A DNA stretch of 64,000 nucleotides from Haemophilus influenzae (lineage in GTDB: Bacteria; Pseudomonadota; Gammaproteobacteria; Enterobacterales; Pasteurellaceae). The notes beneath the pieces were generated by a model. It saw only the letters and a list, made by a program, of their open reading frames with translations. It had not been told where the DNA came from and did not search any database. The DNA lies in NCBI RefSeq assembly GCF_900475755.1, contig NZ_LS483411.1:1736001-1800000 (forward strand), read 5' to 3'. This document shows, piece after piece, positions 39,578 to 49,065 of this stretch (position 1 is the stretch's first letter; each line of letters begins with the position of its first letter). The position numbers and the translations under genes are program-made.

Positions 39578-40465
39578 TTACTCGTAATATTTATTGATTG
39601 CTTTACACAATCCGTTAGTAAAAATAATGCTCAATAAAATGGTAAAAATAATAGCAAAACCGGGTAATAACACTGTCCATGGTGCAAGATAAATTAATTC
39701 TAATGAATCTTTAATCATTGCGCCCCATTCAGGCATTGGACGTTGTGCACCTAGAGAAATAAAGCTTAATGCTGCAATATCTAAAATAGCAACCACAAAT
39801 GCACGGGCGATTTCTTGCGTATAGGTAACACTAATATTCGGCAAAATGGTGCTTTTTAATAGCTCCCAGTTTGAAATCCCATCTAATCTTAGTAAGAGAA
39901 CATAGTCTTTCTTCAGCTCTTGTTGAATGGCTTGATAAATGGCATGTACAAAATACGGCAAAATAGCTAATAGGGTAGCAAATATGGCATTCATCAAGCT
40001 CGGTTCCATTAATGTTGAAATGATAATGGCAATCAACAAAATAGGAATGGATAAAAACGCATCAAAAATATGGCCTAAGACACGAAATTTAATCCCTTCT
40101 GACATGCCCGCAAGAATACCTAATGCACCACCAATAATCGCTACAGCAATGACGACTAAAAGAGATGAACCAAGGGTATAGTGCGTTCCCATGATGAGTC
40201 GACTGAATACATCACGACCGAGATCATCGGTTCCAAAGAAAAAGGCAATACGGCCTTTTTCGACCCAAGATGGCGGCATCAATTCTTCTCCCACAAATTC
40301 CATGCTTTCGTTATAAGGCATGATTAGCTTGGGAAAAAGTGCGATAAAAATAAGAAAAACAAATAAATAGAAACTAAATAACGCTACACGATTTTGACGA
40401 AAAAGCAACCAAATCTGAAAAAAGGAGGTACTTTCACGAAATTCATCAGGTTCTCTATCTTGCAT
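39578..40465 (-). CDS. sapC: SapC inner membrane permease
   Basis: 295 residues, DppC-like permease of the Sap ABC transporter, for antimicrobial peptide uptake and resistance. About six membrane spans (for example VALFSFYLFVFLIFIALFP near residue 30). The EAA-type loop that contacts the ATPases is around residue 200 (LLLRLDGISNWELLKSTILP). Overlaps sapB by 11 bases. It is intact although its ATPases are not. Confidence 0.92.
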   Translation of the reverse strand: MQDREPDEFRESTSFFQIWLLFRQNRVALFSFYLFVFLIFIALFPKLIMPYNESMEFVGEELMPPSWVEKGRIAFFFGTDDLGRDVFSRLIMGTHYTLGSSLLVVIAVAIIGGALGILAGMSEGIKFRVLGHIFDAFLSIPILLIAIIISTLMEPSLMNAIFATLLAILPYFVHAIYQAIQQELKKDYVLLLRLDGISNWELLKSTILPNISVTYTQEIARAFVVAILDIAALSFISLGAQRPMPEWGAMIKDSLELIYLAPWTVLLPGFAIIFTILLSIIFTNGLCKAINKYYE

Positions 40466-41420
40466 ACCATCCCTTCTTATTAAATGGATCTAATATAAAC
40501 ATGAGTAATTTGGCTAAGGTATCAATAATGATTATACAAATACCAATTACCACTACACCGGCAGAAATGCTATTGTAATCTTGTTGGGTTACAGCATTTA
40601 TGAGCCAAAGTCCAATACCAGGCCAGCCTAAGACTGTCTCTACTAGCATACATTGTGTTAACACTAAGGTAAATACACGAGTAAACTGTGGAATTAATAA
40701 TGGAAATGTATTTCGAAAAACATAACGTCTTAAGATCATCCATTTTGACCATCCACGAGTTACTGCTGCTTTAGCATATTCTTGCTGAAGTAGATAATTT
40801 GCTCGTTGTTGAATAATACGGATAAATTCCATTGTTGGTAGAATGCAAAGCACCAATGTGGGCAAGGCTAAATGTTGTAAAACGTTCTGTACTATTTTTG
40901 TTCGGTAAGTCACATCTAAAAACCACATATCAATGATGGGAAAACCTGTTATTGGTTTGATTTCATAGAGTAAATTATATTGTCCAATTGCTGCAATTTC
41001 CCAATTTTGAATTGCTGCAACATAAAGCAAAATAGGGGCTAACCAGAAACTAGGAATCGATAAACCAACATTCGAGATACTTTGCAATGTTCGTGAAAAA
41101 GCACCTTGATTATAGACCGCACTTAATACACCCAAAGGAATACTTAAAAGACAAGCTAATAAGAGCGCAGTAAAGCAGAGTTCTAATGTGGGTGGTAAGA
41201 CGGTGAAAATTAAATCTTTTAAGGATTTTCCGCCGTTATAAGTAATGCCCAAATCGCCTTGTAATAATGATGTTAAATAGTGATAGTAAGTACTATAAAT
41301 ATTATTGGTAATAAGAGCAGCATTAAGCGGATCACGCATTAAAATGACAAAGCTTAGCAAAGAGAGAATCAATAATAAGATAATCACCCAAACTATATGT
41401 CTAATTGCTGAAAGGAGCAT
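40455..41420 (-). CDS. sapB: SapB inner membrane permease
   Basis: 321 residues, DppB-like. The N-terminal membrane span (IRHIVWVIILLLILSLLSFV) and the EAA-type loop AKAAVTRGWSKWMILRRYVF near residue 220 are clear; the final stretch ends DPFNKKGWYAR. It pairs with SapC. ATG overlaps the original sapA stop (TAATG), which lies in a shifted frame here, so coupling of translation would be lost. Confidence 0.92.
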   Translation of the reverse strand: MLLSAIRHIVWVIILLLILSLLSFVILMRDPLNAALITNNIYSTYYHYLTSLLQGDLGITYNGGKSLKDLIFTVLPPTLELCFTALLLACLLSIPLGVLSAVYNQGAFSRTLQSISNVGLSIPSFWLAPILLYVAAIQNWEIAAIGQYNLLYEIKPITGFPIIDMWFLDVTYRTKIVQNVLQHLALPTLVLCILPTMEFIRIIQQRANYLLQQEYAKAAVTRGWSKWMILRRYVFRNTFPLLIPQFTRVFTLVLTQCMLVETVLGWPGIGLWLINAVTQQDYNSISAGVVVIGICIIIIDTLAKLLMFILDPFNKKGWYAR

Positions 41421-43119
41421 TATTTTTTCTCCTTAGTTTTCATAAAATATAAAGTAGAAAAATTGATGCTACCAAATGGTGTCATTTCTATGCCTTTTAC
41501 GTGCCACTTGCGACTAAAAGTCGTTGAACGTTTGCAATTGGCACAATAGGTAATTCATTTAAAATAAGTTCTTGTGCGCTATTATAAGCTTTAGAACGCT
41601 CATATAAATGATTAGTCGACAGTGCACGATCCATCATCTTATCAAATTCAGGGTTACACCAATTTGATAAATTTGTGATTTCATTTTGAGTATCACAACT
41701 TAAAATCGGGCGCATAAAACCATCAGGATCAAGGTTTCCTGCAAGCCACCCCGTTAAAATCAAATCGTAATCTTCAGTGTGATTGCGTAATTGTTCGGTT
41801 AAAAATGTACGTGTGACTGACCGCACTTTAACATCCACTCCAACCTTTGCTAAATCCCATTTGATAAGTTCAGCCATTTTAATGGGGGCAGGATTATATA
41901 CTTGCTCTTCGTTTATTACCCACATTTTCAATGCTAATTTCTTATCTCGTAAGATTTTTTCCGCTTTTGAAGGCTGATAATCATAAGTAAAATCAGGTGT
42001 GTTAATCGCCGAAGCCCAAGAAATATCAGGAATAATATTATTCGCTACAGTTGCCGTGTTATGATAAATGTTTCGTACAATTCTAAAACGGTTTAAGCTT
42101 TGCGAAATGGCTTGACGAATAGTTTTATCCTGCATTAACGATTTTTGAAAATTGAAAGCTAAATAAGCTAAATTCATCCCTTCTGTTGATTGTAAATAAT
42201 AAGAGGCATTTTTTTCACTTAACAAACCAAGTTGGCTGATTTCTGGAGAAGAAGCAATCTGACATTCATTATTAAAGAATTTTATTAAACGACCACTGCG
42301 CTCAGCTGAAAGATCTACAATAATATTTTTAATTTTGGCTTCTTTTTTCCAATACTCCTCATTACGTATTAAGCGAACATATTGATTATAAACGTAGTCT
42401 TTTACTTGGTACGGCCCCGTGCCGACAGGATGAGTATCCAATTGGGAGAGGTTATCATCAGCACTTAATTGGTATGCATATTCTTGCGAGAAAATAATAG
42501 AGTATTGACTGGCAAGATGCGACAGAATTGAGGCATCAGGTTCAAACAGTTCAATTTTGACCTGATAAGGATTCGTTGCTGTGATACTTTTAATTTTTTG
42601 ATTCAGCTTAATACTTTCAAAATAGGGAAAGTGAACCTTCTTGGCTTGCTCGTGAAAGATTCTATATTGTGGATTTTTATAGGTTACTACATCGTCTGAA
42701 AGTGTCGGTAGATAAGTATCATGCCCTAAAACACGATTAATCGAAAAGACCACATCTTCTGCATTAAACTCACGTGTTGGGGTAAACCAAGGCGTACGAT
42801 GGAATTTCACCCCTTGACGAAGATTAATGAGAATTTGTTTGCCATCAGATGAAATTGAATAGGATTGTGCTAACACAGGAACAAGTGCTGCACTGTGGTC
42901 TTTCATATCAAACAATTTGTTATAAATTTGCTCCGTCACCACATTCATACTGGTACCTGCGTCTGCAGTTTGCGGGTTAAAGGAAAAACCCGATGCATTT
43001 GTGCAGTATGTTAAGCCATTTTCTGTCAGCATTTTAGGTATGCGCGGGGCAGCTTGTGCCAGATTAATTAGGCTCAACCCACACAATAAAAAACAAAAAG
43101 TGACATTTCGATGTAACAT
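41420..43119 (-). pseudogene. sapA: SapA periplasmic peptide-binding protein, 3' frameshift
   Basis: The open frame gives 540 residues with a signal peptide (MLHRNVTFCFLLCGLSLINL then AQA-A) and an extracellular solute-binding family 5 body. It ends NVQRLLVASGT at 41497. In the next frame the expected end VKGIEMTPFGSINFSTLYFM continues to TAA at 41422-41420, overlapping sapB ATG. One base lost near 41500-41508 explains it. The missing 25 C-terminal residues include a core strand, so folding may be impaired. Confidence 0.85.
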
Positions 43120-43155
43120 AGCTTTATTATTAAAGACCGTTTTTTGATAAATTGA

Positions 43156-44544
43156 GTGAATTGTAAAATAATCAATCGTGGATTTGACCGCACTTTGCGC
43201 TTGGCTGTAACCGGGTTAAGTCGAAGCGGTAAAACGGCTTTTATTACGAGTTTGATTAATCAACTGTTACATATTAATCAAGAGGAAAATGCTCATCTTC
43301 CTTTATTTGAGGCTGCCCGAAATCAGTCTATTTTGGCGGTAAAACGAGTGCCTCAACAGGATTTAAGTATTCCACGTTTTGATTATGAAGCGAATCTCAA
43401 TGATTTAGTGAATAATCCACCACAATGGTGCCAATCTACTCGAGGGGTGAGTGAAACACGTCTTGCTATTCGTTTTGAACGTCAATCGGGCTTACTTCGT
43501 CATTTTAAAGAACGTGGCACATTATACTTGGATATTTTCGATTATCCTGGTGAATGGCTATTGGATTTACCTTTGCTGAATCTAGATTTTCAACAATGGT
43601 CACTTGAACAAGCTAAAATTACATCGGGTATTCGCCAACAGTTTGCCCAAGAGTGGTTGGATAAACTGAAAAAGCTCGACTTAAGTGCGGTCGTCAATGA
43701 AGATGTTTTAGCGCAGATTGCAAAATCTTATACCGACTATTTACTTGCTTGCAAAGCAGAAGGAATGCAATTTATTCAACCAGGCCGATTTGTCTTGCCT
43801 GGGGAATTAGAAGTCGCACCTGTTTTGCAATTTTTCCCGTTATTGCATTTGTCGGAAGAACAATGGCAAAAACTGAAAAGAGAGGCGAAATCCAATAGCT
43901 ATTTTGCCGTGTTAAATAAACGATATGATTATTATCGTAATAAGGTGGTGAAAGGCTTTTATGAAAATTATTTTTCTACTTTTGATCGCCAAGTAATTTT
44001 AGCGGATTGCTTAACGCCACTGAATCATAGCCAACAAGCCTTTATTGATATGCAAACAGGTCTTAATGAGCTTTTCAAAAATTTCCGTTATGGGAAACGC
44101 AATTTACTTAATCGCTTGTTTTCCCCGAATATTGATAAGCTCATGTTTGTGGCAACAAAAGCCGATCATATCACGACAGATCAAATTCAAAACTTAATTA
44201 GTCTGATGCGCCAATTGGTGCAAGAAGGCGGTCGTCATGTAGAATTTGAAGGGATTGATACAGAATATACGGCAATTGCTGCGATTCGAGCGACAAAACA
44301 AGTTTTAGTTAATCAAAACGGTAAACAAATCAAAGCTATTCAAGGTGTGCGTTCTTTAGATAAACAACTGATTACACTTTATCCAGGATCTGTTCCAAGT
44401 AAACTACCTAATGCTGAGTTCTGGTCAAAACAATCTTTTGACTTTGATTCCTTTGAACCTCAAGTTTTACAACAAGGTGAAAGCATCCCGCATTTAAGAA
44501 TGGATGCAGTTTTACAGTTTTTATTGGCGGATAGGTTTGATTAA
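43156..44544 (+). CDS. ycjX: YcjX-family GTPase-like protein
   Basis: 462 residues, DUF463. Walker A VTGLSRSGKTAFITS near residue 18; IFDYPGEWLLDLPL near 130 is the DxxG-type region and FVATKADHIT the NKxD-like site. In enterobacteria it sits with ycjF in a stress (PspF-related) group; cell role not well known. The start is GTG at 43156 with no good ribosome site and is only 36 bases from sapA. Its TAA (44542-44544) overlaps the hcsB stop codon, so the two genes converge with no terminator. Confidence 0.88.
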   Translation: MNCKIINRGFDRTLRLAVTGLSRSGKTAFITSLINQLLHINQEENAHLPLFEAARNQSILAVKRVPQQDLSIPRFDYEANLNDLVNNPPQWCQSTRGVSETRLAIRFERQSGLLRHFKERGTLYLDIFDYPGEWLLDLPLLNLDFQQWSLEQAKITSGIRQQFAQEWLDKLKKLDLSAVVNEDVLAQIAKSYTDYLLACKAEGMQFIQPGRFVLPGELEVAPVLQFFPLLHLSEEQWQKLKREAKSNSYFAVLNKRYDYYRNKVVKGFYENYFSTFDRQVILADCLTPLNHSQQAFIDMQTGLNELFKNFRYGKRNLLNRLFSPNIDKLMFVATKADHITTDQIQNLISLMRQLVQEGGRHVEFEGIDTEYTAIAAIRATKQVLVNQNGKQIKAIQGVRSLDKQLITLYPGSVPSKLPNAEFWSKQSFDFDSFEPQVLQQGESIPHLRMDAVLQFLLADRFD

Positions 44545-45761
44545 TTTTTATCCGGATGTAAGGGAAGGATCACTCGATTATAAAAACTACCATTAATCAT
44601 GGTTTTATTCAGATGATATTTGCGGTAAGCCTCAAATACAGGCATATCAGGCTTGGTTGGATTTTGCCAAAATGAAGCCAAATCCCCTTGGTGTGTAAGA
44701 CCTTCAAAATGATAATTAGCACGCCCAAGCGTAATAACGGGCATTCCATGTAATAAGGCTGAAATACCACTCGTACTGTTTAATGTTACCATGCCTTTTC
44801 CATGGCGAAGTAGAACAGGCAATGACACATCGTACACATAGAATAGTCGCCCTTTTAATTGAGGATAGCGGCTTTCAAACTCTAGAATAACAGACTCATA
44901 ATGAATAAAACCTCTATCCATTGGGTGGTGCTTAATGATCAAGTTTAAATGATTAGGCGCAGATGTAGCAAAAGACTGTAGTACTTCAGCTAAGAATTCA
45001 CCGACGCTATTGAAGTCGCAATGTACTTTTACTTGGCTGTCATCGTAAACTTGCAGTGGTACAATAAAAAAATAACCGAGTTCTCCTTTTGTTACTTTTT
45101 TTGCAAACGAGCGATCACGCAAGTAATAACAAGTCCGCTTAATGCCTGATGTAACCCAGAGTTTTATATAGTATTTCAGATTCAGAATACGGTGGTGCTG
45201 GTATTTCGGGTAATTATCTCGCCCCAAATAAGCTTTAATATAATAAGCGATTGCCACTTTTGCCATCGGTAAAAAACCTTTGGCTAATTTAAGTGGTACA
45301 GCTGGCTCAGGTAAATTTTCGGCTTGCTCAAGATAGAAATCTGCTTGACGAGGAAGAGGAGAGAACGCATTTACCCCTTGTTTTTCGAGTGTGACGTAAT
45401 CAGGACGGAAATAGCCTTCTTCAAACACCCAAAATGGAATTTTTTCATCTTGTGATATTTTTTTTGCAATTTTGTGGTATTTACGGTTGTCACCAAAGCA
45501 AACCATCGCATCAATATTGTGTTGTTTGCAAAATAGTTGCAAGTAAGGGTAGAACTCACTCACTGAGCCACGATAAGCAATCGTGTTTTCAATCGATGAC
45601 GGATAAAAATGCTCATCGCCACCGTTAAAATTGATTTTATAAACGGTTTTTCCTTGTCCCACTAACCAAGCTGAAAGATCGGTAAAAAAGTGGCCGATTG
45701 GTCCTTGCAAAAGTAAAATCCGTTTCGAACTTTGGACTAATTCATCTAAATAGTGGTTCAT
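44541..45761 (-). CDS. hcsB: HcsB capsule export protein (KpsS-like Kdo transferase)
   Basis: 406 residues from ATG 45761 (an in-frame ATG at 45803 would add 14). KpsS/LipB family: ILLLQGPIGHFFTDLSAWL near the N terminus, FWVFEEGYFRPDYVTLE in the middle, and LIIKHHPMDRG, then TLNSTSGISALLHGMPVIT near the end. It completes the poly-Kdo linker on the phospholipid anchor of the capsule. It is the last gene of a minus-strand unit fcs1-fcs2-fcs3-hcsA-hcsB. Confidence 0.92.
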   Translation of the reverse strand: MNHYLDELVQSSKRILLLQGPIGHFFTDLSAWLVGQGKTVYKINFNGGDEHFYPSSIENTIAYRGSVSEFYPYLQLFCKQHNIDAMVCFGDNRKYHKIAKKISQDEKIPFWVFEEGYFRPDYVTLEKQGVNAFSPLPRQADFYLEQAENLPEPAVPLKLAKGFLPMAKVAIAYYIKAYLGRDNYPKYQHHRILNLKYYIKLWVTSGIKRTCYYLRDRSFAKKVTKGELGYFFIVPLQVYDDSQVKVHCDFNSVGEFLAEVLQSFATSAPNHLNLIIKHHPMDRGFIHYESVILEFESRYPQLKGRLFYVYDVSLPVLLRHGKGMVTLNSTSGISALLHGMPVITLGRANYHFEGLTHQGDLASFWQNPTKPDMPVFEAYRKYHLNKTMINGSFYNRVILPLHPDKN

Positions 45762-45813
45762 ACGAAAATGATTATTGATTATATGATTAAGACATATTGC
45801 CATAACTGCATTG

Positions 45814-47856
45814 TTAAGTACGCAATGTGCGCACTAAATGCTGTAATTTGCCATATTGTTTTGCCAACCAATGGCGATGAATGCCACTGTGATTAAGCGC
45901 TAAACGCTGTGCTTTTAAAATTTCAATCGCTGTTTGAGCATTGGTTAGCTCACCCGTATTCGGATTAACATATTGTGGATAATAGACCAATGTGCCAGCA
46001 ATAAGTTCTAACAATGAAAGTTTTCGATTGCGGCGGTTAAAAGAGCAGTGATCAACGGTCAATCCCCAGTGGCTATAAAATGGCAAACCATAACAATGCA
46101 CCGTTTTGTTTCTTAGCAAGGCTTCAAAACCTGCAAGAGATGTCATGGTGTGTAGTTCATCCACGGCATTGATGCAGTCAAGCACGTTTTCTGTTTTTGC
46201 AATTTGATCCGCTAATTTGACCGCTTGCGATTCTGCAATATGACCAATGCGATTACCACTTACAACATCCGGGTGTGCCTTATAAACGATATAAGCTTGA
46301 GGATTTGCGGCGCGTACTGTTTTTAATAAATCTAAATTAGTGCGAATATTCGGTGAGGCAGTTCGAATAGAGGCATCGTCTTCGACCTGTCCTACCACTA
46401 AAATTTTCTTTTTGACTGTATTCGGTAAAGAAAATGTTCCTTCACCGACATTATATTTACCGATATGTTGCGATACCAACACATGTTGTAGCTGACTGGC
46501 TTCGATTAAATCTGCTTCGGTAAATTGTTGATGCTGCAAAATCTCTTCTAAGCGAGAAGGACTTTCTGCATTGAAATAGATACCTAAATCGTCACACACT
46601 AAAGAAAGTGGTGCAACCAAGTTTGAGCCAAGCCCAACTGAACGAATAAACCCATCTTCCATTCTGAGCACGTTAATATTATGCGCTTTAGCATAATTTA
46701 GCGCGGCTTCTTTACCCGTTCCCCATAGTAACAAGCGGTCATTTTTTGTGAATGTTTTACCATTGAGTTTGCTCACATCTTTAACAAAATGTAGCTTGCA
46801 GCTTGGTAAACGGAAAAACGGTTTAATAACCGCACGTTTCCACAAGGATATTCCAACGCAATAGAGATTGCCTTGTAAGCGCAAGTTAAGTGCTTTGGTG
46901 TGAATGATGTGGTTAATGACATCAAAAATCGTTCCCGATTTGCCGGTATTCGGATTCAAATAACGAGTATATTGAAAATACGCCGCATAAAACAGTTGTA
47001 AAATTGACCGCACTTTACGGCGCTCACTTTGTGCTAGCGCTTTAGCATTAGGATGACGATCATCCGTTACGCCCCAGCCAGCAAACCATGGTACGCCAAA
47101 AGTCACCACTGGTTTACCCACTAATAATGCTTCAAACCCCATTTGAGAGGTAACACAATAAACTTTCTCTACGGCTTTAATTAGCGAAATCGGATTGACG
47201 GGATCACCAAAAAAATGCACGTCGCTTGGATCATTTTCATTTGGCGAAAAATAACCCTGCTTTTTACCACTTAATACATCAGGATGGGTTTTCACTAAAA
47301 TTTTGGCATTGGGATTTTCTGTAATGGCAGCTTGTAACATTTGTGCAAAATGCTCAGTATCGGCTTGACCATATTTAACCGCTATATCGCCAAAGGTTTG
47401 GTCGATAACAAGCACTAATGGCTCGTCACCTTCTTTCTCATAATCCACTAATGTTTGGTTATATTTTGAAAGTTGATACGTCACAATTTGTGTCCGAGCC
47501 TTTTCCGCTAAAACCTCATCACATTCACCTGCCTGAATAAGCTGTTCCAATGTTGAGGGACGAGTCGTGTCGTAATAAATACCTAATTTATCCACGACCA
47601 TAGAAAGTGGTGGATAACCATCAACCCCTAGACCAAGAGAACGTAAAAAACCGTCTTCTAAGGCGATAAACGGTAAGTTATGCTTTTGTGCATATGCACG
47701 TGATTTTTTCGTGGAAGGACGTAACCCCCAACCCAACACAGAATCAGCCTTCGGCACAGAAAAAATGCGCGCGAAAGCCAATTTTTGATTAGGGAAAAAT
47801 GAGGCTAAATGCGGAATTTTTTTGATTCCGTGCGAGAAAATCAGAGCAGTTGGCAT
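45814..47856 (-). CDS. hcsA: HcsA capsule export protein (KpsC-like Kdo transferase)
   Basis: 680 residues with two tandem copies of the KpsC domain: LEDGFLRSLGLGVDGYPPLS (residue about 82) and MEDGFIRSVGLGSNLVAPLS (about 410), each followed by a DxLGIYY/F block and a later VKTHPDVLSG or YKAHPDVVSG block. KpsC makes the alternating beta-Kdo linker that anchors group II capsules. Region III of the capsule locus, shared among serotypes. Stop is 10 to 52 bases before hcsB. Confidence 0.94.
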   Translation of the reverse strand: MPTALIFSHGIKKIPHLASFFPNQKLAFARIFSVPKADSVLGWGLRPSTKKSRAYAQKHNLPFIALEDGFLRSLGLGVDGYPPLSMVVDKLGIYYDTTRPSTLEQLIQAGECDEVLAEKARTQIVTYQLSKYNQTLVDYEKEGDEPLVLVIDQTFGDIAVKYGQADTEHFAQMLQAAITENPNAKILVKTHPDVLSGKKQGYFSPNENDPSDVHFFGDPVNPISLIKAVEKVYCVTSQMGFEALLVGKPVVTFGVPWFAGWGVTDDRHPNAKALAQSERRKVRSILQLFYAAYFQYTRYLNPNTGKSGTIFDVINHIIHTKALNLRLQGNLYCVGISLWKRAVIKPFFRLPSCKLHFVKDVSKLNGKTFTKNDRLLLWGTGKEAALNYAKAHNINVLRMEDGFIRSVGLGSNLVAPLSLVCDDLGIYFNAESPSRLEEILQHQQFTEADLIEASQLQHVLVSQHIGKYNVGEGTFSLPNTVKKKILVVGQVEDDASIRTASPNIRTNLDLLKTVRAANPQAYIVYKAHPDVVSGNRIGHIAESQAVKLADQIAKTENVLDCINAVDELHTMTSLAGFEALLRNKTVHCYGLPFYSHWGLTVDHCSFNRRNRKLSLLELIAGTLVYYPQYVNPNTGELTNAQTAIEILKAQRLALNHSGIHRHWLAKQYGKLQHLVRTLRT

Positions 47857-47925
47857 GGTTCTAATTTGAATTTTTATATGATTGATTGTGTTTTTAATGC
47901 CTAAAAAAACATATCATACTTTTAG

Positions 47926-49065
47926 CTAACATAATAAAGTAATAGTATATTTTATGATTTCTATTTCAATATTTTTTGATATAGAAATTGGTTCTATAAG
48001 TACTTTAGTCTGATGTAGTTCTTCTATAAAATATGAGCATTCTATACTATGCAATGGTAACAATAATATTTTTTTTACATCATTCTTTATTATTTCTCCT
48101 TCATTGAAATATGTTATTTTTATTTCAAAATCTTGATTTTGTTTTTCATTGTTTTTTATTTTTAACAAAATAGAGTTGCTCTCTTTTTCTAAGTTGTTTG
48201 AGGTTATTTCAAAGACGCCATTTATTTTTTGTATATGATGTTTTTGTATTGTTTTTTTTGGCATGTCATCTGAAAAATTTCTAACGTTATATAGATAAAT
48301 ATTAGCAACTAAATTACTACCATATTCATTTAAGTGTTGTTTATCATAAAAATAGGCCTCTGTTTTTGGTACTATCAAGTCCAAATCAATAACCTTATAC
48401 CCAAGATAAGAATTCTCTCTAATAATATCATTCATCATTTTAAGTTGGCGTTTAGATGAATTTGAACAGCAAGTTGATATAAAGAGATCGATACTGTATA
48501 ACTCACATAGTTTAGATAGCATAATAATATTATTCTGTATCTGAATTAAATTATCTTGAATAGTTTTGAATCTAAAAACATCACTTTCTACTGATGGAAT
48601 AATATTAGAAAAATATTTACTATTGTTATAATATCCATTTTCATATAGTAAAGCAGAAAAATCACAGGAAGGTTGAGAGTATATAATAACGTCAGGCTTT
48701 AAAATAATAATTTTATTAAGTATAAGGTTAAATAAGTTTAACCCTGTAGAACCAGATACTCCAGCATTATATACTTTTACTTCTTTTCCTTCTTGAAATA
48801 GAAAGCTTTCTTCCATAATTGCGTTTATTCTCTTTGATTCATCGATAAAAATACTTTCTATGAATGAATCACCAACTAAAAAAATTTTTTTATCTTCTTG
48901 GATATTTAAATGAGATTGCATAAATCCATTATTGTCAACTTTCTGAAAATAAGATCTATTTTTTTGTAGTAAGGGGGATTTTTTTATATAACTTTCTGAT
49001 GGTGTATGAACTCTATGGATTCCCGGAAAAAATTCTTTTAGTCTAATGTGTCTCTTATTATTCAT
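47926..49065 (-). CDS. fcs3: Fcs3-like SGNH-family capsule O-acetyltransferase candidate
   Basis: 379 residues. SGNH motifs: FLVGDSFIES (block I Ser) near residue 60, YNAGVSGSTG (block II Gly) near 98, a YSQPSCD segment (block III position) and YDKQHLNEYGS with the DxxH catalytic pair near 240. The C-terminal 130 residues lack known motifs. An acetylated capsule would fit an O-acetyltransferase here. It overlaps fcs2 by eight bases. Very AT-rich with no uptake sequence, unlike its neighbours. Confidence 0.75.
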   Translation of the reverse strand: MNNKRHIRLKEFFPGIHRVHTPSESYIKKSPLLQKNRSYFQKVDNNGFMQSHLNIQEDKKIFLVGDSFIESIFIDESKRINAIMEESFLFQEGKEVKVYNAGVSGSTGLNLFNLILNKIIILKPDVIIYSQPSCDFSALLYENGYYNNSKYFSNIIPSVESDVFRFKTIQDNLIQIQNNIIMLSKLCELYSIDLFISTCCSNSSKRQLKMMNDIIRENSYLGYKVIDLDLIVPKTEAYFYDKQHLNEYGSNLVANIYLYNVRNFSDDMPKKTIQKHHIQKINGVFEITSNNLEKESNSILLKIKNNEKQNQDFEIKITYFNEGEIIKNDVKKILLLPLHSIECSYFIEELHQTKVLIEPISISKNIEIEIIKYTITLLC

